Positions 10,282 to 19,057 of a stretch of DNA of 19,252 nt are shown here, piece by piece. The position numbers were made by a program, and so were the translations under genes. The stretch is from the NCBI GenBank assembly GCA_004802725.1, contig SGPM01000436.1, positions 1 to 19,252 on the forward strand, in the 5' to 3' direction. The notes beneath the pieces were generated by a model. It did not search any database. It was given only the letters and a program-made list of their open reading frames with translations, and had not been told where the DNA came from. The DNA is from Antrodiella citrinella. Lineage: Eukaryota > Basidiomycota > Agaricomycetes > Polyporales > Steccherinaceae. Within the stretch, counting starts at the first letter, position 1; every line of letters starts with the position of its first letter.

Positions 10282-11624
10282 ATGATGTGTCACAATAAGA
10301 CTGAACATTTTGACTCGCTGAATCTCTCTCTCTTTCTCATTCCACAGCGGGTCCATGAATATCGTGTGCGCTATCGTGTTCAAAGCGATAATCCCGCAAG
10401 AAAAGCTAAGTCCGTGGTCAAGGCTATCACCAAGGAGCTTGAAGGGTCCGCGGAATCGTGCTCGCAACCATTGTTGAAGGGCTCGCATGAACACGGTAGG
10501 TGGTGCGGCTCGCGGTGCAAAAGAGTCGCCTAACCCAAGTTGTCAGCAATCCGAGTCCGTAGTAAGATCAAGAACTTGTGCTCACCGTACGCGATTGTTG
10601 ATGACTTAAAATCTATCTCGCAGGCAATCCAATGGTTTTCGTTGACGAAAACGGGCAAGAACAGTTGAGCAATGGCCGCTGAACTCTTGATGCGGGTCTC
10701 ATACTCTAACATGACTGTGGGTAGGTTCGTGTTCGTGTTCTTGCCATAATCTTGTTTCGCCGATAACATGATAGCATCAAACAGCCCTACTGTCCCAATC
10801 ACGACAGACTTTGCATGGGATGGTAATCTTTCCAATCGTCCAAGCAACCCTCCTAATACCGCCTCCATCACGGATGCCCCAATCCAGTTGTCACCGAGGA
10901 GCTGAGCCAGTCGAGGGGATTGAAGATGTTCCACCTGCATAGGGCCGACACCTTGGATGCGGGTGTTCCAGCCTATCGCCTTGAATGTTTCGACGGCGTG
11001 AACGAGTTCGTTGGAGAACGGTACACCTTCGTCAGCGGACATAGCAGCCCATTGAACAACATCCTCCACGTGAGCGATGTGTGGGCATCCAAGCAAGTTC
11101 GTGAGCCACTTCAACCCAGTTCTCCACTCTCCTTTAATCTTTCTGACACGACCAATATCCAGCCTGAACTGTAGTACCCACAGCGGGAGACGCTCCGACG
11201 ATGTGCTCTCATTGAAGCGCGGGTCCACAATGAATTGATTTCCGTCAAACCAGGCCTGTCCAAATCCGGTCTTGAGGTTCTCGAGAAAAGCAAGTGGTGG
11301 GACCGGCTGACCCTTGAGGATATGACAGAGGTCTGTAGGTGGTGAGAGGAAGGGGGGATCTTTACTGTACCATTCAGCGATGTCCGTGAAGATTAGAGCG
11401 GATGAGGATGGTGGTAAGGGGAGGTCGAGGAGCTGTGACACTGGTAGGTTGTCCGGTGGAAGGAGACACTCTGCGAGGACTAGAGGAATGGCGAGGATAT
11501 TTTTGCGAGCGTCGTGTATATAATTAGGGACAGTTGACTTCGGTGAAGGGAATCGCTTTTGCTGCCCAATCCAATCCTCGGGGACAAATATTAACTCGAG
11601 GTCGTCACGAGCCTGGCTGGCCAT
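10282..11624 (-). CDS. Ulp1-like (C48) cysteine protease module, apparently the N-terminus of the transposase gene
   Basis: Exon 1 runs from ATG 11624 to 10586 and exon 2 from 10529 to 10282. The start MASQARDDLELIFVPEDWIG is chosen as the first ATG in frame; the frame is open further upstream without an ATG. The C-terminal third carries the Ulp1/SENP catalytic pattern: NENHWIACEID (His at 10632-10634), IAYGDS (Asp at 10525-10527, just after the intron) and SFSCGII (Cys at 10396-10398). The oxyanion glutamine usually six residues before the Cys appears to be His. Ulp1 enzymes cleave SUMO or similar modifiers. The next 58-nt intron (10281-10224) has clean GTACGT...TTGTAG ends and leads in frame, with no stop, into the zinc-finger/transposase exon. 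If that intron is retained, translation ends 14 codons later at TGA 10243-10245. The same transcript could thus make a free protease or a protease-transposase fusion. No frame lesion is seen in this part. Confidence 0.75.
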
Positions 11625-11825
11625 AGCTGGAGTGACGAGTCTGAGCTGTGAGTGACTGAAGTTCGTTAGAGCGATCGGTCGTACAAAAAAGACTGAGGGG
11701 TTGCATTTGCGAGACCACAAAAAGAGATGTACAAAAATGTAACAACGAGATTTGAACCGAGGACCTTAGCTACAAAATAAGTACAGAGCATCCACCATAC
11801 CAACTGCACCACCGAGGTCCATGTA
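11625..11825. promoter_or_regulatory. Presumed promoter/leader of the transposon gene
   Basis: The 200 bp upstream of the minus-strand start at 11624 must hold the promoter of the Ulp1-transposase gene, since only the subterminal repeats and inverted repeat lie beyond. It includes the tRNA-like segment at 11741-11820. I see no firm TATA box. The role is inferred from position alone. Confidence 0.35.
11741..11820 (-). other. tRNA-like relic with Pol III A-box and B-box look-alikes
   Basis: On the minus strand the stretch starts GGACCTCGG. It has an A-box-like TGGTGCAGTTGGT and, about 45 nt later, a B-box-like GGTTCAAATC, the spacing found in tRNA genes. A CTTA/TAAG stem closes a loop where TGT sits in the anticodon position. 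The acceptor, D and T stems do not pair, so a functional tRNA is unlikely. It may be a decayed tRNA or tRNA-derived repeat captured by the element. Confidence 0.35.
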
Positions 11826-11963
11826 CGGACAGCTCAAGTGGCTACCATGGTCAGTAAACCAGTCATGTGCGGACAATTCAAGTGACCATCAGGCCAAAAT
11901 AGTCATTTTTTGTTGGAATATCAAGTGACTATGAGGCTCGAAAACCTCATTTTTCGTCCGGAC
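11826..11963 (+). repeat. Right subterminal repeat modules (CGGACA / CAAGTG(G/A)C)
   Basis: CAAGTGGC lies at 11835-11842, CAAGTGAC at 11879-11886 and 11922-11929, and a last copy at 11967-11974 is inside the terminal repeat. They are spaced about 43-45 bp apart. Each is preceded by a GTCCGGAC-like core (CGGACA at 11826 and 11870, a degenerate GTTGGA at 11911, perfect GTCCGGAC at 11956-11963). Regular spacing of about four helical turns suggests cooperative transposase binding; that is inference. Confidence 0.75.
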
Positions 11964-11966
11964 TAC

Positions 11967-11999
11967 CAAGTGGCATTTGGCAGGGTTTTCAGGGGTCCT
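11967..11999 (-). repeat. Right terminal inverted repeat (33 bp)
   Basis: This is a perfect reverse complement of 5019-5051 and ends AGGGGTCCT at 11999, next to the target duplication. Read on the plus strand it is open in the helicase frame, so an ATG at 11931 inside the element runs through it into the helicase remnant. Confidence 0.95.
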
Positions 12000-12007
12000 C
12001 GCGAGAC
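12000..12007 (+). repeat. Target-site duplication, right copy (8 bp)
   Basis: CGCGAGAC, identical to 5011-5018. It lies within a helicase codon series (Arg-Glu-Thr), so the duplication is host coding sequence. Confidence 0.93.
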
Positions 12008-13827
12008 CTACTGTTGGGACGACGACCCTCGTGAATTCCAATTAGCTGCCGTGCAAGCTCACCTAGAAGGCACAGATATGATTATCCAAGCCCCGACCGG
12101 TTCTGGAAAGACAGCAATTGGGGCAGGACCACACCTTTGGCCCACAAGTAAAGGCAAAATTACGATCATGGTTTCGCCGCTACTTGCTCCGGAAGAAGAA
12201 ATGGTGAGTCTGTGGAATATAGTGTACTGTCTTGTGCTCATCACGTGAATGGGTGCAAACTTTTCGTAACCAGTTCGGACTCACGGCTATTGCAGTGAAC
12301 AGTAGCAACGGCGGCTGCCTCTTATGCTGTTGCGCGAGTAAGTCCCATTTGCATAGCGGTCAATATTGACACTCATCCTATAGTAGTTACTCACAAAAGA
12401 TTACGATATACTTCTCATATCTCCCGAAATGCTCCAGTCAACACAATTCGTTGACCGCATCCTTCGTAAATCCCAGTTCACCTCAAAGGTTTTGTCCATG
12501 GTTGTAGACGAGGCTCACGTGGCGTCTCACTGGGGCGCTGAGTTTCGCAAGGAAATATGGGACGCTAGGGGCAGTGCGCGCATTCCTACCCAGAGGTACT
12601 CTGGTTATTGCCATGACAGCCACACTCACCGCACGAGTGCGCCGTGACCTTCACGTGAAACTCCAATTCACGAAAGGTACCCGCAAGTTTCTGAACGTCG
12701 GTAACGACCGACCTAATGTATCTATTGCTGTCCATGCATTTCAGCATCCACAGAACTCGTTCGCCGACTTGGGTTTCGTCATCCCTATAGGCGTAGAAAA
12801 TTCTGCAGACATTCCCAAGACAATGGTGTACTTGGATAAGATTCAGGATGGCAGCAAAGTTATTGACCACCTACGAGCTCTCCTTGTCAAGCGCAACCTG
12901 ACCATGGCAGCCACAGAAGACGCTGATCACCTTATCCGACCTTTCAACGCTACTATGTCTTCTGAATATCGCGAAGCAGCTATGGACGCGGTCCGAAATG
13001 GAAAGCTGCGTATCATGATCTGTACAGATGCGGCAGGCATGGTGAGTGTCTCGAATCATGATCGAACGCGTGGTACTATATGTACAACAGCTAGTAACGT
13101 GATCCAGGGATGCGACATACCAGATATTGACGTAGTCGTACAGTGGAAGCTGCCGAAAACACTCTCAAGCTGGATTCAGCGAGCTGGATGTGTTGCACGT
13201 GGACGAGGCAGGTCGGGGATTGCTGTGTTGCTAGTGGAGCGCGCTGCGTACTCACCAGACAAAGCAAAACCTCCGGGTGAGTCTGCAGGTGCTACCTCCA
13301 CTGGCAAGGCAACCGTCTCCGCAAACAAGTCTTGCTATGGTCGTGGCAGGAAGTCCCAGAAAACACAAGGCGGTGGCTCAGGCAGTGCTAATGCTGCCAA
13401 GGAGATCAAGGAGTATGCGAAGGCACATGGTCTTGAACGTGGAGGCACCAAGCAGAACGACGAGATCCCAACCGGAAAACAGCCGACCCTGGATGTTGAG
13501 GCTTCAGACAAGGGCCTGTCTGCATTCGTCCAAGTACTGAATGTCGTAGGAACGTCTGGGAGCGGGCATTTGTCTGCGAGGATATACGACGAGCTGGTGT
13601 GTGCGGCCTCAGGCTCAGTTCTCTTTTCAAACACCGCTCACAAGATACGCCCTTTGATAGTACCTTCGGTACCCTGCTGTGATATTTGCGAACCGTCGCT
13701 CTTCGATCGTGTACGGCCAGGTCTGAATCTGAAGACCACGATTGCTCCAGCTGAACCAAAGTTGCCCGCGCGGGGACAGGTTGTGAGTCTAAGGAGAGCG
13801 AGGCACGAGCGTCCCGTAGGATCGTGA
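12000..13827 (+). pseudogene. RecQ-like superfamily 2 DNA helicase, main body, disrupted
   Basis: Exons are 12000-12203, 12274-12337, 12387-13041 and 13108-13827. Helicase motifs appear in order: FQLAAVQAHLEG (motif 0-like), APTGSGKT (motif I, 12090-12113), VVDEAHVASHWG (DEAH motif II, 12508-12519), AMTATLTA (motif III), MVYLDKIQDG (motif IV area), ICTDAAGMGCDIPDIDVV (motif V) and QRAGCVARGRGR (motif VI, 13177-13212). A CCDICEPSLFDR motif typical of the Agaricomycete members follows near the C-terminus. Such enzymes unwind DNA 3' to 5'; in fungi many RecQ-like copies lie near chromosome ends. Apart from the transposon in exon 1, there are two frame breaks. The 64-nt exon 12274-12337 is one base out of phase with the next exon, and an extra base lies at about 12551-12557, after which the frame resumes as YGTLGAVRAFLPRG. 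The gene is therefore almost surely non-functional. The C-terminal end may be shorter than in relatives. Confidence 0.85.
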
Positions 13828-14089
13828 TGAGGAGGAAAAGGGTACTATATCTCACGGTATCTTCGGAACCACCACAAGTTGGTAAAATGGGCTCCTAAGC
13901 CAATGAGGAGCCAGGATTCTCGATCAGCGCTTGAATTTTGGCTGGGGATCCGAACTTCTGGTGGTTACGAAGATACGATGGGATATGTATACGCGTCGAT
14001 TTCAACAAACATCGTGGGACAAATCACATGACTTACAATCAACAGACTTCGGTTGCCGATATCACCTCCTGACCACTCTACACTTTGCC

Positions 14090-16718
14090 ATGGGAGGCCC
14101 ACGCACCAACAAGGGTACTTTTACCCGCAGTGCAATGACCAAGGCTCGTCGAAACCAACGCGAAAGGCAAAAGCGAGTCAGTACAGGCAAGAAGTCAGGT
14201 AATCAAGGGAAATTCCATGGCGCGCGGTTCGACTTTCTCGTTGGCCTCGAAGACGAATACAAGACGGCTCAGAAGAACAAAACTTTACCGACCTTCTGGT
14301 ATTCTCTATTCGCCGAGTATTGGAAACTATTTCACTGGTCCATCCCCATCGATCTTGAGCCAGAACCCACCGATCATCCCGACGACGACGATTTGACCGA
14401 CGAGCAAGAAGCCCAGAAGAAGGACGTGATTACGAAGACCCAAAATGTATGTCAGTTTTTATTGTTCGCATTTTTGATATCTTACTCACGATATCGCAGA
14501 GTATCAAGGCGTGGTTTCGTTGGCGCTGCAACAACTACAAAGTCAAGTCAAAAGAGGTTTGGGCCCCTTTCCTTCAGTCCCTCGCACGCAAATCCGAGGT
14601 CCGGGTCCCTCCTCGACAACTTGCTATTTGGCAGTACTATATGTCCCACGACCCCGGTGACATCGCCAGGGAATTCAATCGCACATGGCCAGATGCTGGT
14701 CTGCCAAAGTCACAGCAGATAGGCTTTCGTGCTGCGATTGCCAGACGTCTTTTCGAGGGGCTTCCACTCGAGGACAAAGCTGCGTACGAGGCTCGTGCCA
14801 AGACCGAACACGCGGACGCGCTCAAACAGTATCAAGAAGCATTGGAGGAAACTGAGCTAGCGACGAGGACTGTGGAGGACGTGGAACAGTAAGTGTACTA
14901 CCTCTGACGTCTGCATAACACACTCACATCCTATTCAGTGCCCGAGAACACATTTCCGAGGTTGTGGAGCCGCTGCTGGGGCTTATTGCCGAATATACTG
15001 AGACATCTGCATGTCTCATTATCGGCGCGCCCCCTTCAGAAGGTAGTAGCAAGTTCTATGTCAAGGCGATAAATGCTGGGCTCTCAGTCAAGGGGGAGAC
15101 GTGGAATCACTCGGACCCTGCGAGCTTCACAACAGCGGTGAGGAGTTTTACGTGGTATTTGCAGAAGACAAGTACGTACATCATGTAAAAAGTACATTCA
15201 TTTTGTCTCTAATTTATTCGTATTTACAGAGAACTCAAATGAGCCGGGGCCAAGCTCGTCTGAACATGCACAAGCACCCTCTCGTAAGACTCGTCAGAAG
15301 AGGAAACAGCAAGCAGACCACAGCGACAGCGACGACGACAACGACGACAAAGAGGAGGAGGAAGAAGACAAGGAGGAAGACGAGGAGGAAGACGAGGAGG
15401 AAGACGAAGAAGAAGAGGAGGACACGGAAGCAGAGGACGCTGAAGCAGAGGACGCGGAAGCAGAGGACGAAGAAGCAGAGGACGCGGAAGCAGAGGACGA
15501 AGAAGCAGAGGACGAAGAAGCAGAGGACGAAGAAGAGAGAGGGAAGGATGAGGTTGAAAGCAGCACCTCCAAACACTGTGGCCGCACGCGTGCCTCCAAG
15601 AGGCTTTCGACCGCCGCCCAGGACTCCCTCACGATCGATTCGGTCGAGGGACTTGGTCCTCACTTGCGCAGTGAAATCCAGGTGTTGTCCAAGCCTCAGC
15701 AGCAAAAGCGGCTGAAATGGCTCTATGGCCAGACCCCGTTCGACCTTGAGCGGGAGGAGAACATGGCGCGCATCCGCTCCCTCCGTAACACTATCCCTGG
15801 CATGAGTATCGACCATGTCCGCAAACAGGTCGAAGCCAGTCTTACTGCCAAGGCGGGCCAAACCAGTGCTAACCCATCTTCTCCGCCACCTCCTGCTCAC
15901 GCCCGTACTCCTGTGCAATCCCCGCCTCCACCTCCGCGTTCGCCACCTCCACTCTCACCACCTCCGCGTTCGCCGCCACCTGCTACAACGTCGCAAGGGT
16001 CACCTCCGCGCCACTCACGAGAGCCGGCACCTACTGGCCCGAGCATACCTGAGCCCCGCGAGGCAACACCGTCTGATGACATAGTCCTCTCTGTGGATCG
16101 TGAAGGGTGGCCTGATTGGCTCGAGGAGGCCTACGAGTATATGGACTCATTTGCGTATGGATCCAAGTTCAAGTTGTGCCTCATCAGGTGGACGATGCTT
16201 GAGCGTTCATATGGCTTCGCAACTTCGGTATGTGCCATGATTCTTCATCGCTTCATGCGAACTCACTAATGTTTTCGTAGAATCGTGGTCTCGGTACGAC
16301 TCATCGCCCTCCGCAAGTGGCGCATTGGACAAGGGTCCTCCGTCGCGAGTACAACGCCATACCAGACATCGCGATCGGTGCCCAATTTATTCAGTCGTGG
16401 TGGGACTGGTGGAATGGCCTCCAACCCAATTGGAGGGTGTTCGGGTCTGACACCTTCCCGGTGATTGGAGGTACCGGTTATTGGACGACGTTGAAGAAAC
16501 CCGGCAAGAATGGGCTCCTCATCGTCCTCCTCACCCTCATTTGGTGGCGCAATCATTTCAATCATTGGGAGGACCCCGATTGGGTGTATGCAGTGAATGA
16601 TGTGGCTTGGGTCCTTGGGGAGCTCTGCGCAGACAACGAGAAACAGCTGTCGGAGGCCGCGAACAATCAGGAGGACGAGGAGGATGGCCCACTGCGGAAG
16701 AAGAAGCGCGTTCATTAA
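14090..16718 (+). CDS. Acidic and proline-rich protein of an unnamed Agaricomycete family, five exons
   Basis: Exons are 14090-14446, 14500-14888, 14939-15171, 15230-16227 and 16281-16718. They join to 2,415 nt, or 804 residues, with no break. I chose ATG 14090 (MGGPRTNKGTFTR) because the basic start AMTKARRNQRERQKR follows; an in-frame ATG lies upstream at about 13988. The N-terminal region has WYSLFAEYWKLFHW and an acidic patch, then a Trp-rich block (SIKAWFRWRCNNY) and an alpha-helical, HMG-like stretch ending in EDKAAYEARAKTEHADAL. Exon 4 encodes a nearly pure Asp/Glu/Ala run of about 65 residues with seven EAED(A/E) repeats, then a SPPPPPRSPPP linker. The C-terminal domain is Trp-rich (WWDWWNGLQPNWR, then PGKNGLL, WWRNHF and DVAWVLGEL) and ends in a basic KKKRVH nuclear-type signal. 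The composition suggests a nuclear chromatin- or DNA-associated protein. I know no function for the family. The intact frame suggests it is maintained. Confidence 0.72.
15427..15531 (+). repeat. Seven 15-bp tandem repeats coding EAED(A/E)
   Basis: The unit GAAGCAGAGGACG plus two bases (CT, CG or AA) repeats seven times without interruption, in frame. It lies inside a longer purine-rich run of GAGGAAGACGAG from about 15345. Such arrays change length by slippage, so the acidic tract may vary between strains. Confidence 0.9.
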
Positions 16719-17001
16719 GTGTATTTTCCGTATTGCTTGCTTGTTTTCAGCCTACCTGTTTATAATGTAGATACATTGTCTTGATCGATTTGTATACACT
16801 GCAGGCGAGTACATATTGTACGAACGATGGACAAAAATCTGCAAAACATTCGAAAGCGCCCATTGACTTGGGCTCAGGCTCAGCCCCAGTGAAAACTAAC
16901 TCTTCGCCCAACCTTACGTAACCTGATCCATCTTATCTGAGGATGGAGACGGCTGGGCGCAGACATTCGGGTCGCGAAAGACGAGGGTCTTGGCTCATTC
17001 T
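16719..17001. other. 3' flank of the acidic/proline-rich gene
   Basis: The stop codon at 16716-16718 is followed by a T-rich stretch with TATAATGTAG at about 16762, suited to 3' end formation. After that I see no motif or open frame I can support. Confidence 0.4.
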
Positions 17002-18496
17002 CACCCGTCCCCACTCATCTTCGTCAAGAAAGGCTGCAGATACGGTAGGTCTGAGTAAGATGGTACATCTGTGCTCGTCCCACCACATCTGCGCATATCC
17101 ACAACACATTCGCGTCCCGGTACCCCGTCCGACTCATCTGCACCTGGCTGGACCCCTCCCCGCCGGTCCTCATATACCCCTCGCCACCCTGCTCCAGCTG
17201 CTCCCAGCTGCTCCCATCCCTTCCCGTGTTGCTTCGTCTGACTGATCTTTCCCCAGCCACTCTGGTCCACGTGTATCCTCTGTCCGATACCCCCTCTCGC
17301 GATCGTTTTCACAGTGTCGTGCACGTTCTGTATATCCATATGAAAGGATCATTAGAAGCCTGCAGTTGTCGTAGATAACGGACTTACTGATCTTCACACC
17401 GCCTGCCGCTCTCACAACGTCGCACACGCTCTGTAGATATGAAAAAAATGTCATTAGCAGTTGTTATGAACGAGGGGAAATACATACCAGTTCTCATCTG
17501 CTTTCGAACCGCGTGTACATTTCAATGAAGAGAATTTGTTCATCAGCGCGTTGTGTGTGAGAACATCCCTGTTACGACATACCTTTTTTCACGTTCCCAG
17601 CTCCGCGAAAACAACAAAACCGTGTCAGCAAAGTATCTGCGTCGAATCCATAGCATGATAACGTACCACCCTTTCGTTGACTGTAATTTTATCCCAGTAA
17701 GTCAGCGGCCAAGCTGCCTTCATTCTTCCGACACCAGTCATCAGCGCAGCGGTGTCTTCAAAGACGAATGAAAGGATGAAATAACAAACCACATAACGTA
17801 CCTCGAAGGTTGACAATTAGGAAGCGGCTTCGTGACCTTCCCCTTCTTGGCGATAGCGTTCACGTCGTCAGTCATTGGAACTCCCTTCGACGTGGAAGCA
17901 GCGGGTGTATCTTCCTCAGTCCCGGGACTGGGTGTTGCCTTCGCAGAATCAGTTGTCGTCAGACGTGCGGCTGCAGAAGTGCTGCTCTTAGATGGGCGTA
18001 CTGAATCATGAATGACATCATAAAGTCCTGCGTAACGCGTCGGCCCAAGTAACACACCTACAACCTTGTGCAAAACGCGTGAGTCAATGCAAGCCGAGAT
18101 AAATGAGTACGACACTTACTATATGCGAACTAGACTTAACACTTGCACGAAAAACCTTGCTCGAAGAGTAGTTAGATGGGTATATGCGCGCGAAAAGACC
18201 ACAAATGGATCACAAATACTTACCTGAGGCTGCATGTGATCGACTCGAGATGTAACCTAGTAGAGCGGACGCGAAAGAGAACGCGACGAAACAGTCAACA
18301 TGCGTGGGAGGAGTAAACAGGTTCGCTTTCGAACATCCGGCGCGACGTGAGCACATACGGTATGTCGGTGAAATCAAGATGAAAATCGGACTCACCGTCA
18401 ACTTGAATCACGCAATGCAAGATCTAGGCAAAGCTAGCGACGTCAATGTAGGGGATCATCAGGCTGATAGGCAGAATAACTTTAAGACGAGGATGC
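17002..18496 (-). other. Possible minus-strand intron-rich gene or gene relic, unresolved
   Basis: Several minus-strand GTAAGT/GTATGT...TACAG pairs suggest short exons, for example donors at about 18222, 17491 and 17387. An open stretch of about 100 codons at 18045-17813 reads VLLGPTRYAGLYDVIHDSV followed by a Ser/Thr/Ala-rich tail. The minus strand has a CT-rich box at about 18600-18545, a TTTTATG sequence and an ATG at 18496 (MHPRLKVILPISLMIPYIDV). No splice set I tried gives one continuous frame. I do not recognise the product. It may be a decayed gene, a non-coding RNA, or a real gene I cannot assemble by eye. Confidence 0.3.
17322..17460 (-). repeat. Diverged tandem duplication of an intron-plus-exon unit
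   Basis: Two adjacent minus-strand segments share the order ACAACTGC, CTAATGA, CATAT, TACAG, then (A/G)CGTG..CGAC..TGTGA. Translated in matching frame they read ERVRRCES and ERARHCEN. Both have a branch-point-like CTAATGA and a 3' splice site at the same place. The phases of the two copies do not fit each other, so they cannot both be spliced in one frame as drawn. Confidence 0.45.
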
Positions 18497-18609
18497 ATTG
18501 CTAGGGCATAAAAGGATGCTGGACAGGTGTACAGTACGTCTCAGGCAAGGGGAGGTGGTGGGGGGAGGAAAAGAGTTAGAGGAACGAGAAACAGAAAGGC
18601 GGCGGTCTT

Positions 18610-18999
18610 ATGTATGTGCACCGAGTCGATGGGTGCAGGGCACGGGGGATGATTGTGTCGACGTCGAAGGGTCGGCGGTTCGACGAGTTGACAGGAGAAA
18701 AAGAAGCAGGATCCAACCCTTCCGGATTGTCGTCTGTCCTGCTCTTGAGGCCTGAGGCTGCACACATACCAGCGTGGATACTGAGCTCTTCCCGTCGGCT
18801 TCTTGCAGATACACGTGGATTATTAGCCCAGCTGGACGAAGAGTTAATTTTCACTGGGCCTCAGGAGTGGCCGAGAATGCTAGCGTGGCAAATTATGCGT
18901 GGGCAGCCTGAAAAGAAGGGGTCTAGATTGCTCACGTGGAACCAGCGTGGGGCCAAGAGGTCCACAAGAGATTCGAGAAGCGCCATGAAAATGTATTAA
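18610..18999 (+). other. 129-codon open frame of doubtful coding status
   Basis: It starts MYVHRVDGCRARGMIVSTSK, and the rest is a mixed hydrophilic sequence with no domain I recognise. It opposes the presumed promoter of the unresolved minus-strand locus. It may be a chance frame; the nearby DNA is otherwise empty. Confidence 0.15.
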
Positions 19000-19057
19000 A
19001 TCGTGTTTGATCGTGTTTAAAACTCGTTTACTCAAGTCTAATCGACGCAGCTAGGAC

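Larger units (their letters stand above)
5019..11999 (-). mobile_element. 6,981-bp DNA transposon with 33-bp inverted repeats and an 8-bp target duplication
   Basis: The ends are perfect 33-bp inverted repeats (5019-5051 and 11967-11999) starting AGGACCCCTG, flanked by an exact 8-bp duplication. Inside each end are repeated modules of GTCCGGAC followed by CAAGTG(G/A)C. Almost the whole interior (5388-11624) is one minus-strand, multi-exon gene joining an Ulp1-like protease, a zinc-finger linker and an RNase H-fold transposase. The element sits in exon 1 of a RecQ-like helicase gene, in the opposite orientation, and its precise removal joins the host frame. The perfect terminal repeats and exact target duplication suggest a fairly recent insertion, yet the transposase frame already has three lesions. 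It was therefore either mobilised in trans as a damaged copy or has decayed since. Superfamily is uncertain: the 8-bp duplication and D...D...E layout fit the P/hAT/KDZ clan. Confidence 0.93.

Noticed and set aside
11741..11820. Functional tRNA-Thr gene
   Set aside because: The anticodon position reads TGT, but the acceptor and T stems do not pair and the D stem is poor. Only a tRNA-like relic is supported.
5019..11999. Retrotransposon or Helitron
   Set aside because: There are no long terminal repeats, reverse transcriptase or Rep/helicase of Helitron type inside the element. The terminal inverted repeats and 8-bp duplication show a cut-and-paste DNA transposon, and the helicase lies outside it.
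11910..12248. Stand-alone small gene across the right transposon end
   Set aside because: The frame is the transposon end joined to the first intact helicase exon and then runs into an intron. It is not an independent gene, though the ATG at 11931 is noted as a finding.
8040..12557. All frame breaks being sequencing errors
   Set aside because: The three neighbouring host genes (about 5.7 kb of coding sequence) show no such breaks, while five cluster in the transposon-helicase locus. Individual errors still cannot be excluded.
15235..15918. Long minus-strand open frame rich in Leu, Cys, Phe and Val, opposite the acidic tract
   Set aside because: It is the antisense of the GAAGCAGAGGACG repeats. 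The hydrophobic run is only a by-product of the acidic codons on the plus strand, which lie in a cleanly spliced gene.
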